The notes under the pieces were generated by a model, which saw only the letters and a list, made by a program, of their open reading frames with translations, searched no databases and was not told the DNA's origin. Below are positions 42,579-52,042 of a stretch of DNA of 64,000 nucleotides, piece after piece. The stretch is taken from NCBI RefSeq assembly GCF_003710915.1, contig NZ_RHHR01000003.1, forward strand, positions 124,001-188,000, written 5' to 3'. The DNA comes from Brevibacillus invocatus. Its GTDB lineage: Bacteria; Bacillota; Bacilli; Brevibacillales; Brevibacillaceae. Within the stretch, counting starts at the first letter, position 1, and each line of letters starts with the position of its first letter. Position numbers and translations under genes: made by a program.

Positions 42579-43214
42579 TCAGCGCCTTTTTACACTTACG
42601 GAGAGTCCATCTCCGACTGGTATAAATGTCGTCTCCAGATCAGGGCTTGTCGCCAACTGATGATTGAATTTGATCAGCTTGTCCACCAATGGTCGCTGAC
42701 GCTTGCCAGCTTCATCGGGCGAAGCCACCAGTCCGCGAAACAAGACGTTGTCACTGATAACAAGACCTCCTGTGCGAAGCATCGGCAGGTACAGCTCCAG
42801 AAACTTCTGGTACTGTCCCTTAGCCGCATCGATAAACAGGCAATCGAACTGGTAGTCCTCAGGCAAGCCCAATGTCGCATCCCGGGACAAGATTTTCACC
42901 CGTTCAGCGCAGCCCGCTTCCTGGATGTTGGCACGCGCTCTGGTCAGTCTCTCCTCATCGATGTCCATCGTGACGATTCTGGCCTCTGGTGCTGCTTCTG
43001 CCAGCCAGATAGTAGAGTACCCGATCGCAGTGCCTACCTCCAAAATCGAGACAGGACGATGCAATTGAAGGAGCATCCGAATCACCTGTGCTGAAGGAAG
43101 CTGTACAATAGGAATCCCCTCTGCTTCCGCTTCACGCTCCAACCGTTGGAGCAAGGGAAATCGTTCTGGAACCAAGCTGGAGAGATACTCGTCAACAGCC
43201 GGATTGGTTATCAT
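42579..43214 (-). CDS. trmR: tRNA hydroxyuridine O-methyltransferase-type (YrrM/TrmR)
   Basis: 211 residues of the O-methyltransferase family 3. SAM motifs are ILEVGTAIGYSTIWLAEAAP, VTMDIDEERL and FDCLFIDAAKGQYQKFLELY, with NVLFRGLV near the catalytic metal site. B. subtilis YrrM (TrmR) methylates 5-hydroxyuridine 34 in tRNA. The ATG at 43214 has TAGGAG 7 bases upstream and lies 10 bases after the mltG stop, so it is translated from the same mRNA. Conserved position supports orthology. Confidence 0.85.
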   Translation of the reverse strand: MITNPAVDEYLSSLVPERFPLLQRLEREAEAEGIPIVQLPSAQVIRMLLQLHRPVSILEVGTAIGYSTIWLAEAAPEARIVTMDIDEERLTRARANIQEAGCAERVKILSRDATLGLPEDYQFDCLFIDAAKGQYQKFLELYLPMLRTGGLVISDNVLFRGLVASPDEAGKRQRPLVDKLIKFNHQLATSPDLETTFIPVGDGLSVSVKRR

Positions 43215-43224
43215 CGTATCACTC

Positions 43225-44325
43225 CTAATTTTTCCTACTTTTCGCGTCATTCGCGTTATGTTCTTTTAAGGTTTTGGAAAAGTAGTGCTCTGCTGTGCCG
43301 TCTTTTTTGGTCACATAGAAGAAAAAGTCGTGCTTCTCCGGGTTGGCGACAGCTTCAAGCGAAGCTCGTCCTGGACTTGCGATGGGCCCAGGTGGCAAAC
43401 CAGGATTGGTGTACGTATTGTACGGGTTGTCTATTTTCAAGTCCTCGAAGGTCAATCGGTCCCGCTGCTTGCCCAGAATGAATTGAACGGTGGCATCTGC
43501 CTGCAGCGGCCACTTGTCGCGCATGCGGTTGTAGTATACACCAGCTACAGTAGGACGCTCTTTGTCCACTGTCACTTCGCGCTCCACGATAGAAGCCAGG
43601 TTAATCGCCTGATCAACCGTCAGATTATTTGCCTTTACCTTTTCCGTCCATTCCGGCTTCCACTCTTTTTGGAATTGGGCCAGCATTTTCTGGACGATCT
43701 CTTGTTCAGAAGCGCCTTGCTTGATCTCGTACGTCTCTGGAAACAGATAGCCTTCCAAGCGATGCTTGCGCGCTTCGTTCTTCGGAATTTCGCCTACGAA
43801 TGGAAACTCGGGAAAGCTGCCGTTGTTCACTACATCCAGAAACTTGGCTTTATCTACGAGCCCCTCTGCTGCCAAATGCTCGGCAATCTGCTCTACATTC
43901 CATCCCTCAGGAATGGTAAAACGTTCAGCTCGAACGACCGTTTTGCCTTCTACCATCGCTGCAATCAGTTGATCATGCGTCTGACCAGGCATGAATTCAT
44001 ATTCTCCCGCCTTGAGCTTGGGTGCCACACCTTTGTATCTCACGTAGTAGGAAAACAGATCAGCGTCACGCACCAAGCCCTGCTCTTCCAGCAGTCGGCC
44101 TATTTGCAGCACGGATGATCCGGATGGAATGATGACGTTTTTCGGCACCTGTTGTGCTTCTACTGGCTGTAATTGCTGATATACGTAGAAAGCCGTTCCA
44201 CCTACAGCAAGCACTACAAGTAAAAAAAGCAGCACAAGCCAGCGAAACAGTCTGCCGCCTCTCCTGCGGCGCTGTTCCTTCGGGCTTTCGGCCTTGAAAT
44301 CACGATTCTCTAACAATTGTTTCAA
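43225..44325 (-). CDS. mltG: Endolytic murein transglycosylase MltG
   Basis: 366 residues. A basic cytosolic start (SPKEQRRRRGGRLF) leads to one membrane helix (about 30-50). The YceG domain follows with LASIVEREVTVDKERPTVAG, which contains the catalytic Glu, and NPYNTYTNPGLPPGPIASPG. The enzyme cuts nascent glycan strands and may set their length. The TTG at 44325 (KQLLENRDF) is chosen for the AGGGGG 9 bases upstream; the longer frame adds 23 residues without support. First gene of mltG-trmR-udk. Confidence 0.9.
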   Translation of the reverse strand: MKQLLENRDFKAESPKEQRRRRGGRLFRWLVLLFLLVVLAVGGTAFYVYQQLQPVEAQQVPKNVIIPSGSSVLQIGRLLEEQGLVRDADLFSYYVRYKGVAPKLKAGEYEFMPGQTHDQLIAAMVEGKTVVRAERFTIPEGWNVEQIAEHLAAEGLVDKAKFLDVVNNGSFPEFPFVGEIPKNEARKHRLEGYLFPETYEIKQGASEQEIVQKMLAQFQKEWKPEWTEKVKANNLTVDQAINLASIVEREVTVDKERPTVAGVYYNRMRDKWPLQADATVQFILGKQRDRLTFEDLKIDNPYNTYTNPGLPPGPIASPGRASLEAVANPEKHDFFFYVTKKDGTAEHYFSKTLKEHNANDAKSRKN

Positions 44326-44418
44326 GGTAGGAATCCCCCTAGAGTCTCTTGTCTCAATCTTTTTTATTATACAGGAGGCACCCTGCGCTGTCACCGTGTA
44401 GGATTTTGACGAAAAAAC

Positions 44419-44456
44419 CGTAAAGCGAGAGCTGCACTCTAGCGTTTTACGGGTCT
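44419..44456 (-). terminator. Terminator of the TVP38 gene
   Basis: CCGTAAA-GCGAGAG pairs with CTCTAGC-GTTTTACGG, followed by TTTTTTCG on the minus strand. Confidence 0.75.
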
Positions 44457-44463
44457 TATTTGC

Positions 44464-45090
44464 CTATATTCTCCCTCTCGCCACTCTTTGCTTCCATTTT
44501 CGATGAATGAACAGCATTGTTCCCAGAAAGACACTGTAGATACCGACTGTAAGCAATATATTACGCGGCTCCGTCATCAGATTGTCCCCGACCACCGCGA
44601 ACAACAGCATAGCCGGGATCTTCCCCAGTGCGGATGCGATCGCATATGTAAGAAAGGAAACTCTGCTCAATGCGCAGTAAACATTGACCACAATCGACGG
44701 GACGATGGGAATGCAGCGGGCAAAAGCGATTGTCAAAAAAGCGTTCCGCTCAAACATACCCGTGAGCTTGCCTATGCGCTCGTATCGATTCAAAATACGA
44801 GTTCCCCATTCCTGATACCCGTAACGCACAAACAAAAACATCAGGATCGATGCCGCTGTAGAGCCGATCCAAGTCACTAGTCCCCCCCATACAGGACCAT
44901 ATGCGGCTCCGATGACTCCCCCAACCAACGGATACGGGATGACAGGAAACAACGCCATGATGGTCGCCATGAAAGCAACCAGGGAGATATTGTCGGCTTC
45001 TTGGAACCATTTCAGGATTGCCTCTCCATACGCGTAGATCAACAAACCAATTCCCAGGTAAAAAACGGCCAGGACTATTTTTTTTATCAT
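44464..45090 (-). CDS. TVP38/TMEM64 (DedA-like) membrane protein
   Basis: 208 residues with about five membrane helices. The central segment (FPVIPYPLVGGVIGAAYGPV.., IGSTAASILMFLFVRYGYQE and FARCIPIVPSIVVNVYCAL) is the VTT domain shared with DedA and TMEM41B proteins, which are thought to move or scramble lipids. It is a single gene between two terminators. Which lipid it acts on cannot be told from sequence. Confidence 0.85.
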   Translation of the reverse strand: MIKKIVLAVFYLGIGLLIYAYGEAILKWFQEADNISLVAFMATIMALFPVIPYPLVGGVIGAAYGPVWGGLVTWIGSTAASILMFLFVRYGYQEWGTRILNRYERIGKLTGMFERNAFLTIAFARCIPIVPSIVVNVYCALSRVSFLTYAIASALGKIPAMLLFAVVGDNLMTEPRNILLTVGIYSVFLGTMLFIHRKWKQRVARGRI

Positions 45091-45206
45091 GTTTACTCTC
45101 CAACTATGTAATACAGCTATCTTAGCATATCCAGGTGAATCGTATTTATTGCCGTTTTATGAATATTGTCAAACAAAGAAGAGTGCACAATCTTTTGCCC
45201 AAAAAA

Positions 45207-45226
45207 AGAGGACCCGCAGGCCCTCT
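45207..45226 (-). terminator. Terminator of the yrzB-ruvX-ireB group
   Basis: AGAGGACC (45207-45214) pairs with GGCCCTCT (45219-45226), followed by seven T on the minus strand. Confidence 0.75.
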
Positions 45227-45235
45227 TTCCAAATA

Positions 45236-45526
45236 TTAAATACCATCTTTTTCCAAATCTACAATCAGCGTTTCGAAGGTTGCCTCTACTTGCTCCCACT
45301 CTTCATCATCCTCGATCGGGATCAGCATGTCCGTACCATCGTAGCGCAGGAAGTGTACCTCGTACTCCTCTTCCTCTTCTTGATCGACTGGCACCAGCAC
45401 CAGATAGCTGCGATCTTCAATATCAAAAATATACATGATGCGGAAATCCCGTGGTTCCTCTTTTCCTTCTTCGGTCAGGGCAATCACATCGCCCACTTCG
45501 AACTCCTCAGTCATTTCTTCACTCAT
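45236..45526 (-). CDS. yrzB: DUF1292 protein (YrzB family)
   Basis: 96 residues, very acidic (DQEEEEEYEVHFLRYDGTDM). It matches DUF1292 in length and in the pattern DVIALTEEGKEEPRDFRIMY. Function unknown. It starts 5 bases after ruvX with GAGGTG 7 bases before the ATG, and the ireB-ruvX-yrzB order is the same in B. subtilis and many other Firmicutes. Confidence 0.88.
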   Translation of the reverse strand: MSEEMTEEFEVGDVIALTEEGKEEPRDFRIMYIFDIEDRSYLVLVPVDQEEEEEYEVHFLRYDGTDMLIPIEDDEEWEQVEATFETLIVDLEKDGI

Positions 45527-45531
45527 CGTGG

Positions 45532-45948
45532 TCACCTCGATTTCGCGTCCATGTATCCTTGCAGGATTAATGTGGCCGCCATTTTGTCTATTACATTCTT
45601 TCGTTTTTGCCGGCTGACATCCGCAGAGATCAGCATTCGCTCGGCCGCCATTGTCGTCAAGCGTTCATCCCACATGTGGACAGGAAGAGAGGTGCGTTCC
45701 TGCAAAAACTGAGCGAACGATTGGCACATTTCAGCACGAGGGCCGATCGTTCCATTCATGTTTTTCGGAAGACCGACCACGATTGCCCCGACTTGATACT
45801 TGGCAATCCATTCCTGCAAGCGCGCAAGATCCTTTTCCTTGGATTGCCGCTTGATTGTTTCCAGTCCTTGCGCCGTCCAACCCAGTTCATCGCTAACGGC
45901 AACACCAATCGTCTTGTCGCCAACGTCCAATCCCAATAGTCGCGTCAT
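45532..45948 (-). CDS. ruvX: RuvX/YqgF family nuclease
   Basis: 138 residues with an RNase H-like fold: [20 protein letters not shown] holds the first acid, [20 protein letters not shown] the second block, and [16 protein letters not shown] the third, with the final Asp in [14 protein letters not shown]. In bacteria this family is credited with 5' processing of pre-16S rRNA and/or Holliday junction cutting. It sits between ireB (10 bases upstream) and yrzB, as in B. subtilis (yrrK). Confidence 0.92.
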   Translation of the reverse strand: MTRLLGLDVGDKTIGVAVSDELGWTAQGLETIKRQSKEKDLARLQEWIAKYQVGAIVVGLPKNMNGTIGPRAEMCQSFAQFLQERTSLPVHMWDERLTTMAAERMLISADVSRQKRKNVIDKMAATLILQGYMDAKSR

Positions 45949-45958
45949 GTCGTCAGGT

Positions 45959-46219
45959 TTACTTGCGCTCTGACAAGTAAACGGTCACCAACTCTTCTAT
46001 GATTTTGTCTCTTTCCAGCTTGCCGATCAGGCTGCGTGCGTTGTTGTGCCGTGGGATAAACGCAGGATCTCCAGAAAGCAAGTAACCCACGATCTGAGTA
46101 ATCGGGTTGTAGCCTTTTTCCTGCAGGGCCTTGTACACTTCTGTCAACGTCTCGGAAACATCCGCCGCATTCGCTTCCTTTGGCACCGTGAACTTCATGG
46201 TATTATCCAACGAACTCAC
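45959..46219 (-). CDS. ireB: IreB family regulatory protein (YrzL)
   Basis: 86 residues: [40 protein letters not shown] and [20 protein letters not shown] are the conserved DUF965/IreB blocks. In Enterococcus, IreB is a small substrate of the IreK kinase and affects cephalosporin resistance. The GTG at 46219 aligns with the family start and has GAGG 8 bases upstream; the open frame extends three codons further. First gene of the ireB-ruvX-yrzB group, downstream of alaS. Confidence 0.9.
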   Translation of the reverse strand: MSSLDNTMKFTVPKEANAADVSETLTEVYKALQEKGYNPITQIVGYLLSGDPAFIPRHNNARSLIGKLERDKIIEELVTVYLSERK

Positions 46220-46258
46220 AATCAACACCTCGATTTCCTCTGAGACTTCTTAATTGCA

Positions 46259-46294
46259 GGGAGAGTCTTTCTACAAAATGTATTCGACTCTCCC
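46259..46294. repeat. Inverted repeat between alaS and ireB
   Basis: GGGAGAGTC (46259-46267) pairs perfectly with GACTCTCCC (46286-46294) around an 18-base loop. It has no T run, so it could be an mRNA processing or stabilising hairpin rather than a terminator. Confidence 0.5.
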
Positions 46295-46339
46295 ACTCAC
46301 TACTCCTTGTCGTAAACGCAAATTTCTGGTCAGACTGTG

Positions 46340-48988
46340 CTATTTCGCCACTGCTTGACTTTTTACGAGTTCTTGAACAAGGTCTAACGCTTCTTGCAGC
46401 TTGGCAGGATCCTTCCCACCAGCTTGAGCCATATCAGGACGTCCACCACCGCCTCCACCGCAGCGTGTTGCTACTTCCTTGATGATTTTGCCAGCGTGGA
46501 TGCCACGATCCATCAGATCCTTGGTCACACCTGCTACCAGATTCACTTTATCCGCATCCACGGCTCCCAGAACGATGACAGCAGAACCTAGCTTGTTTTT
46601 CAGCTCGTCCACCATACCACGCAGATTGTCCATATCTGATGCAGAGACGCGAGCTGCAAGCACTTGGATGCCATCCACTTGTACCAGCTGATCTGTCAGT
46701 GAAGCTGCTTCGATGTTGCCGAGCTTCGCACGCAGAGATTCGTTCTCACGCTGTACTTCTTTCAATTGCTGTTGCAGTCCTTCTACCCGTGCTGGAGCTT
46801 CTGCCAGAAGTGGGGCTTTCAAAGCTTGAGCCACATCTTTCAGGATGGAGAATTGCTGGTTCAGGAACTGATAAGCTCCACGTCCCGTCACTGCTTCGAT
46901 CCGGCGTGTTCCCGCACCAATTCCGCTTTCGCTCACAATCTTGAACAATCCGATTTCTGCTGTGTTGCTTACATGGCAGCCCCCGCAAAGCTCCAGGCTG
47001 TAGTCTCCTACCTTGACGACGCGGACGATATCTCCGTACTTTTCGCCAAACAAAGCCATGGCTCCCATCGCTTTTGCTTCCGTCAGCGACTTGTTGGAAA
47101 TATCGACGAGAAGATTCTCCCACACCTTCTCATTGACAATCGCTTCGATGCGCTCCAGCTCCTCAGCCGAGATCGAGCTGATATGGGTAAAGTCAAAGCG
47201 AAGTCGTTCCGGTGCTACCAGAGATCCTGCCTGGTTGACATGCGTGCCCAGCACATCCTTCAATGCCTGGTGCAGCAAGTGAGTAGCTGTATGGTTTTTG
47301 GTAATGGCGAGACGTGCATCGCGGTTTACTTCCGCATGTACCTCGTCTCCTTTGCGCAGTGTTCCTGCTTCTACCAGGACGGAGTGAACGTTTTGACCCA
47401 TTGGTCCTTTTTGCACATCCAACACACGCGCTTTTACTGAATCAGAGATCAACAGTCCTTCGTCGTTGATCTGTCCACCGCTTTCTGCGTAGAACGGGGT
47501 GCGATCCAGAACTACTTGTACAGTCTGTCCTTCTTCTGCTTCGTCGACCAGCTGGTTGTTGAAAATGATCGCTTCTACTTTTCCTGTCGCTACCAATTCA
47601 GTATAACCAACAAATTGGCTCGTAACCGTCAATTCTGAGAGTGGACCACCCTGAGTCTGCATGCTGTCCACATCTTGGCGAGCTGCACGGGCACGCTCAC
47701 GCTGTTCTTCCATCGCCTGCTCGAAGCCGTCGCGATCGATCGTCAGGCCTTGCTCTTCGGCAAAATCCTCCGTGAGATCTACAGGGAATCCGTACGTATC
47801 GTACATTTTAAATACATCTTTACCGCCGATTTGTGTCTGGCCATTCGCCTTCGCAGCCTTGACCATCTCAGACAGAATGTTGAGACCGTCGTTCAAGGTT
47901 TCATGGAAACGCTCTTCCTCAGCACGAATGACTTTCTCAATAAAGGAGCGTTTTTCCACGACTTCTGGATAGAATTCGCCCATCATGGTGCCTACGGTTT
48001 CCGTCAGTGTGTACAGGAACGGCTTCTCCACACCCAGCTTTTTGCCCATGCGTACAGCGCGGCGAAGCAAGCGACGAATGACGTAGCCACGACCTTCATT
48101 GGAAGGAAGAGCGCCATCGCCAATCGCAAAAACGACCGTTCGTGCGTGGTCAGCAATCACTTTCAGCGCCACGTCCATCTCCGCGCTGGTCTTGTACTTC
48201 ACGCCGGAAATCTCGCTGGTTTTTTCGATCAGCGGAAAGAGCAGGTCTGTTTCGAAGTTGTTTTCCACCTCTTGGATGATGGACGCCATGCGCTCCAGAC
48301 CCATCCCGGTATCGATGTTTTTCTTCGGCAGTGGCGTGTAGGTGCCGTCAGGATTGTGGTTGAACTGGGAGAACACCAGATTCCACACTTCCAGGTAACG
48401 CTCGTTCTCACCGCCCGGATATAGCTCGGGATCATTCGGATCGTTGCCAAAGCTTTCGCCACGATCGTAGAAAATCTCGGTGTTCGGTCCGCTTGGGCCC
48501 TCTCCGATATCCCAGAAGTTCCCTTCCAGACGAATGATTCGCTCTTCTGGAACGCCAATTTTTTTGTTCCACAGTTCAAATGCTTCTTCATCTTCGGGAT
48601 GAATGGTCACGGACAGCAGGGCCGGATCAAAGCCGATCCATTTCGGGCTGGTCAAAAACTCCCATGCCCATTCAATGGCTTCTTCCTTAAAGTACTCACC
48701 AATCGAGAAGTTGCCCAGCATCTCAAAAAACGTATGGTGGCGAGCCGTACGCCCGACGTTTTCAATATCGTTAGTGCGAATGGATTTTTGAGAGTTGGTA
48801 ATGCGCGGGTTGTCAGGGATGATGCGCCCGTCAAAGTACTTTTTGAGCGTAGCCACGCCACTGTTGATCCACAGCAAAGATGGGTCGTCTACCGGTACCA
48901 GTGAAGCGCTCGGCTCAATACGGTGTCCCTTTTCCACAAAAAAATCAAGAAACATGCTGCGAATCTGATTTCCTGTTAATTTCTTCAT
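46340..48988 (-). CDS. alaS: Alanyl-tRNA synthetase
   Basis: 882 residues, normal length. Class II motifs are in the N-terminal domain ([20 protein letters not shown].., [20 protein letters not shown]), the editing domain has [11 protein letters not shown] with the zinc histidines and [11 protein letters not shown] with the cysteine, and the C-terminal DHH-like domain ends [18 protein letters not shown]. It charges tRNA-Ala and clears mischarged Ser or Gly. The ATG at 48988 has AGGAGG upstream. A T-box leader controls it, so transcription rises when tRNA-Ala is uncharged. Confidence 0.96.
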   Translation of the reverse strand: MKKLTGNQIRSMFLDFFVEKGHRIEPSASLVPVDDPSLLWINSGVATLKKYFDGRIIPDNPRITNSQKSIRTNDIENVGRTARHHTFFEMLGNFSIGEYFKEEAIEWAWEFLTSPKWIGFDPALLSVTIHPEDEEAFELWNKKIGVPEERIIRLEGNFWDIGEGPSGPNTEIFYDRGESFGNDPNDPELYPGGENERYLEVWNLVFSQFNHNPDGTYTPLPKKNIDTGMGLERMASIIQEVENNFETDLLFPLIEKTSEISGVKYKTSAEMDVALKVIADHARTVVFAIGDGALPSNEGRGYVIRRLLRRAVRMGKKLGVEKPFLYTLTETVGTMMGEFYPEVVEKRSFIEKVIRAEEERFHETLNDGLNILSEMVKAAKANGQTQIGGKDVFKMYDTYGFPVDLTEDFAEEQGLTIDRDGFEQAMEEQRERARAARQDVDSMQTQGGPLSELTVTSQFVGYTELVATGKVEAIIFNNQLVDEAEEGQTVQVVLDRTPFYAESGGQINDEGLLISDSVKARVLDVQKGPMGQNVHSVLVEAGTLRKGDEVHAEVNRDARLAITKNHTATHLLHQALKDVLGTHVNQAGSLVAPERLRFDFTHISSISAEELERIEAIVNEKVWENLLVDISNKSLTEAKAMGAMALFGEKYGDIVRVVKVGDYSLELCGGCHVSNTAEIGLFKIVSESGIGAGTRRIEAVTGRGAYQFLNQQFSILKDVAQALKAPLLAEAPARVEGLQQQLKEVQRENESLRAKLGNIEAASLTDQLVQVDGIQVLAARVSASDMDNLRGMVDELKNKLGSAVIVLGAVDADKVNLVAGVTKDLMDRGIHAGKIIKEVATRCGGGGGGRPDMAQAGGKDPAKLQEALDLVQELVKSQAVAK

Positions 48989-49006
48989 GCAAAATCTCCT
49001 CCTAAA

Positions 49007-49262
49007 AAAATAAAAAAAGCCCTCATCCCCTCAGGGACGAGAACTGTTTTTCTCGCGGTACCACCCTGCTTACAGACGGCTGTATCAAGGATCACATGCC
49101 ATTCATCTGTCGCTTTTGGGCGTCTAACGGTGCCAAGCCGCCGGTTTTTTCCCGGTCTCGGGAGTAGCCTTCCGTCGCCCTTCTTCTGGCCGCCCTCTCA
49201 ACCGTGGAGCGCCCTCTCTGTAAAAGGTCTGCGACATACTCGTTCCCTCATTGATCGTTTCA
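49007..49262 (-). promoter_or_regulatory. T-box riboswitch leader of alaS
   Basis: On the minus strand the T-box AGGGTGGTACCGCGAGA (49050-49066) is followed by a terminator stem (CTCGTCCC with GGGATGAG, 49012-49042) and a T run. An AGTA box and a GAAGGCTAC segment near 49166-49176 fit the stem I specifier region, with GCT as an alanine codon. The leader starts near 49260. Confidence 0.92.
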
Positions 49263-49304
49263 AAGGTTTGCTTTTCGTATTATAAATTTTTTTTGCGATC
49301 ACTG

Positions 49305-50369
49305 TCAACTTTCATGCATCATTAAAGCAATCCGGCTGATGACGACCTTGCATACTGCGAGCAGGGGCACTGCTACGATCAGACCAATGATCCCTCCGAT
49401 TGCCTCGCCGGCCAATAGTGCCATGATGATCAGGAGCGGGTGCAAATGCAGAGAACGTCCCACAATATTGGGCGATAATATATTCCCCTCCAGCACCTGG
49501 ATGATCAGGTTGATCACCACGACCAAGAGAAGCATCTTCGTCGAAATCGTCAAGGCAATGACGACAGCGGGAGCTGCTCCGATCAAAGGACCGATGTACG
49601 GAATCACGTTGGTCAGACAGACGAATGCGGCCAGAACAAAAGGATACGGCATCCCGATCAGCCAATAACCGAGATAGGCGCAGATCCCGACGATGAGCGC
49701 CACCATCATTTGTCCGTGAATATAGTTGCCTAGCGATTCATTGATATCCCTCAGAACCGTCATGACCTGCTTGCGGTAAGTCGGAGGAATAACCAGCATC
49801 CCTGCCTGGTGTAGCTCCTTCATGTCCTTGAGCAAATAAAAGGCGACAAACGGGACCACCGCATAGGCTAGCAGCTTCCCGAGTGTGTTGCGAGCATTAT
49901 TGACAATCTCTGTGACCGAGTGGGACATGCGCTCATGCGACTGAATGATCACCCGGTCTACTCCATGTGATATACTCTCCGGCAAAAAATACTTGTGTGC
50001 TTCCCATTCGCTCATCCATTTGGTGTACCACTCTTTTAATCGAGGCAAATCATCCGACAGCTCGGTCCATTGTGTGGTAAAAACAGGGATGGCATTGATA
50101 ATAGCGATGGTAATAACCAATATAAACGAAGCATAGATAAGCAGGACGGCCATCAGGCGCGGTACCCGCCTGCGCTCAAGCAATTGCACAATCGGGTGCA
50201 AAATATAGGCAATGATAAGTCCGACCAATACAGGCACAAATACCTCGGACAACAACTGCAAAATCTGCGAGACTACAGGCCGAAGCAGCCAGAGCAAATT
50301 CCCAATGATCAATAGAGCGATCAGCCAGACCGCAGCCGCGAACCAGCGACTGCGCCTAAGTTCATCCAC
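49305..50369 (-). CDS. AI-2E family (UPF0118) permease-like membrane protein
   Basis: 354 residues with about eight membrane helices. The core (VGLIIAYILHPIVQLLERRR.., AFVCLTNVIPYIGPLIGAAP and VEGNILSPNIVGRSL in form) is that of the AI-2E transporter family; B. subtilis YrrI lies at the same place upstream of alaS. Members export autoinducer-2 or act as Na+/H+ antiporters, and the role here is open. The GTG at 50369 has GGGGAG 7 bases upstream; an earlier GTG adds 9 residues. Confidence 0.88.
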   Translation of the reverse strand: MDELRRSRWFAAAVWLIALLIIGNLLWLLRPVVSQILQLLSEVFVPVLVGLIIAYILHPIVQLLERRRVPRLMAVLLIYASFILVITIAIINAIPVFTTQWTELSDDLPRLKEWYTKWMSEWEAHKYFLPESISHGVDRVIIQSHERMSHSVTEIVNNARNTLGKLLAYAVVPFVAFYLLKDMKELHQAGMLVIPPTYRKQVMTVLRDINESLGNYIHGQMMVALIVGICAYLGYWLIGMPYPFVLAAFVCLTNVIPYIGPLIGAAPAVVIALTISTKMLLLVVVINLIIQVLEGNILSPNIVGRSLHLHPLLIIMALLAGEAIGGIIGLIVAVPLLAVCKVVISRIALMMHES

Positions 50370-50501
50370 GCTGCCACTCCCCTTCCCTTCTGTCACGTCT
50401 ATTCACTTAGCGTGTCTCAATGCCCCGAAAAACATGTATTTCTTACAAGGGGCAGCTGCACAATTTTCAACCTTACGCATAGCAACTTGCAAAAATGGCT
50501 A

Positions 50502-50531
50502 TTGACATGTTGCCAAATAGCGAAGTAAAAT
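50502..50531 (+). promoter_or_regulatory. SigA-type promoter of the riboswitch/TerC transcript
   Basis: TTGACA at 50502-50507 and TAAAAT at 50526-50531 with an 18-base spacer. Transcription would begin about 12-15 bases before the riboswitch core. Confidence 0.75.
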
Positions 50532-50551
50532 TTGAACTACAAGAGGATATC

Positions 50552-50673
50552 TCCAAAGGGGAGTAGCTTTTCTGCAGCATAGTCGTCATTACGGGAGAAA
50601 TCCCCGGCTATGTTGGCAACATTTTCGTAATGTTGTAAGCAAGACCTTTGCCTGTTAGGTAAAGGTCTTTTTC
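50552..50673 (+). promoter_or_regulatory. yybP-ykoY (Mn2+-sensing) riboswitch with its terminator
   Basis: AAAGGGGAGTAGC (from 50555), then CCCCGGCTATGTTGGCAACA and GTAAGCAAGACCTTT reproduce the conserved core of the yybP-ykoY class. It ends in a terminator, AGACCTTTGCC (50642-50652) with GGTAAAGGTCT (50658-50668) and TTTTTC. The class senses Mn2+ and usually turns on Mn exporters of the TerC/UPF0016 type; the gene downstream is a TerC family protein. Confidence 0.9.
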
Positions 50674-50682
50674 TGTTTATAC

Positions 50683-50717
50683 ACGACCTTTGCCTATCCA
50701 GGGAAAGGTCGTTTTCT
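50683..50717 (+). terminator. Second terminator between riboswitch and TerC gene
   Basis: ACGACCTTTGCC pairs with GGGAAAGGTCGT, then TTTTCTTTTT. It repeats the stem of the riboswitch terminator 15 bases earlier, so two attenuators lie in series. Confidence 0.75.
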
Positions 50718-50805
50718 TTTTCCTTCTTTAACACAAACTAAAGGGGAAGTTCGGAGAAAACGGCCACGGATACTTCACCAATCAAGGACGAGGAGGAAAA
50801 AGAGA

Positions 50806-51492
50806 ATGGAACTATTGTTAACACCTGAGTTTTGGTCCGCACTGTTAGCTATCATCGTTATTGACCTAGTGCTTGCCGGAGACAATGCGATCGTGATCGG
50901 GATGGCAGCTCGCAATCTGCCTGCTCATCAGCAGAAAAAAGCGATTGTCTGGGGGACCGTCGGAGCAATCGTCATACGCGCCCTAGCCACCTTGGCCGTC
51001 GTCTGGTTGTTGACAATTCCTGGTCTCTTATTGATCGGGGGTCTGATCCTCATCTGGATTTCGATGAAACTCCTGATTCAGGAAGAAGGACATGAAACCA
51101 TGAAGGCCAGTAGCTCATTAGGCTCAGCGATCTGGACGATCATCGTAGCAGATACTGTCATGGGTCTGGATAACGTCATCGCGGTAGCAGGTGCAGCACA
51201 CGGAGATTTCCTGCTGGTCGTTATCGGCTTGATTATCAGTGTACCGATCATGGTATGGGGTAGTACACTCATTCTGAAATTCATGGAGCGCTATCCGATC
51301 GTCATCTTCATCGGAGCCGGAGTATTGGCGTATACAGCAGCAAGTATGGTGACGAGTGAAAAGTTCCTCACACCGTTCTTCACTGCCTATCCGTGGGTCA
51401 AATGGTTGTTCATCGTAGCTGTAGTCGTCGGTGTCCTGCTGATTGGCCGCATGAAAAGCCAAAAGCAAAAACGGATGGCCGAACAGTCCTAA
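50806..51492 (+). CDS. TerC family membrane protein, probable Mn2+ exporter
   Basis: 228 residues with seven predicted helices. The TerC motifs are DLVLAGDNAIVIGMA (about 19-33) and DTVMGLDNVIAVAGA (about 118-132), each with a membrane Asp and Asn that bind metal. Size and motifs are closest to the YjbE type. TerC proteins behind yybP-ykoY riboswitches export Mn2+, often to metallate secreted enzymes. The upstream riboswitch and two terminators strongly support control by Mn2+. AGGAGG precedes the ATG. Confidence 0.9.
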   Translation: MELLLTPEFWSALLAIIVIDLVLAGDNAIVIGMAARNLPAHQQKKAIVWGTVGAIVIRALATLAVVWLLTIPGLLLIGGLILIWISMKLLIQEEGHETMKASSSLGSAIWTIIVADTVMGLDNVIAVAGAAHGDFLLVVIGLIISVPIMVWGSTLILKFMERYPIVIFIGAGVLAYTAASMVTSEKFLTPFFTAYPWVKWLFIVAVVVGVLLIGRMKSQKQKRMAEQS

Positions 51493-51499
51493 AAAAAAT

Positions 51500-51534
51500 C
51501 GCCCGAGCGTCTAATCGATGCTCGGGCGTTTCTA
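51500..51534 (+). terminator. Terminator of the TerC gene
   Basis: CGCCCGAGC and GCTCGGGCG form a perfect 9-bp stem with an 11-base loop, followed by TTTC and preceded by an A run. Confidence 0.85.
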
Positions 51535-51567
51535 TGTGCTTTGCCATGCGGGGCACTACCATACTGT

Positions 51568-51756
51568 TTACCTTGTCACTGCTCGCATAAGCTTGCGACT
51601 AGCCTTCACCATTCGGGAGACATCCTTCATGGAAAAAGGCATGCGTTTGAAATTCAACGAAAAACCTTTTTTCTTGCGACGAGGGGCCATCAAATAGCCA
51701 ATGAAAGCCACTATTCCGCTGGTGGCGATAATCCGCATCAGGCTTCGAGTGAACAA
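51568..51756 (-). CDS. Small membrane protein
   Basis: 62 residues from a TTG at 51756 with GGAGG 8 bases upstream. One membrane helix (about residues 6-25, RIIATSGIVAFIGYLMAP) is followed by a very basic tail (PRRKKKGFSLNFKRMPF). Topology would put the basic part in the cytosol. No family recognised. It is followed by the TerC terminator region in a convergent arrangement. Confidence 0.6.
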   Translation of the reverse strand: MFTRSLMRIIATSGIVAFIGYLMAPRRKKKGFSLNFKRMPFSMKDVSRMVKASRKLMRAVTR

Positions 51757-51798
51757 TCCTGCCACCTCCATTTGGATTTTCGGTATTGTACCTAGAAG

Positions 51799-52005
51799 CT
51801 ACATATTGATTTGAGCCGCCACGGTTTGCTCCTCGATAAACAGATCGTTCAGCGAGTGCAGCGAACCATCCTCCTCCACCTGATAGACAGAGGCAATCTG
51901 CTCGTTGCTGACGCTCATCTCAATGAAGCAGTTCCAGCAATAGTACTGGTTGGTTCCAATTTTTCCGACGTCTTTCGAACTACAATTCGGGCAAATGACA
52001 CGCAT
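51799..52005 (-). CDS. Small zinc-ribbon protein
   Basis: 68 residues with a clear zinc ribbon: MRVICPNCSSKDVGKIGTNQ and YYCWNCFIEM give CPNC and CWNC spaced about 16 residues apart. The C-terminal half is acidic (VYQVEEDGSLHSLNDLFIEE). The family is common in Bacillales without a known function. GGGAGG lies 8 bases before the ATG. It is 37 bases downstream of the PRC-barrel gene on the same strand, so co-transcription is likely. Confidence 0.75.
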   Translation of the reverse strand: MRVICPNCSSKDVGKIGTNQYYCWNCFIEMSVSNEQIASVYQVEEDGSLHSLNDLFIEEQTVAAQINM

Positions 52006-52042
52006 CCTACAAATCCTCCCTTTTCACGCCTGGATACGAACT

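Noticed and set aside
43285-44118. 277-codon plus-strand open frame
   Set aside because: Antisense to mltG; many cysteines and histidines in an unlikely pattern.
47675-48424. 249-codon plus-strand open frame inside alaS
   Set aside because: A shadow of alaS codon usage; no start context.
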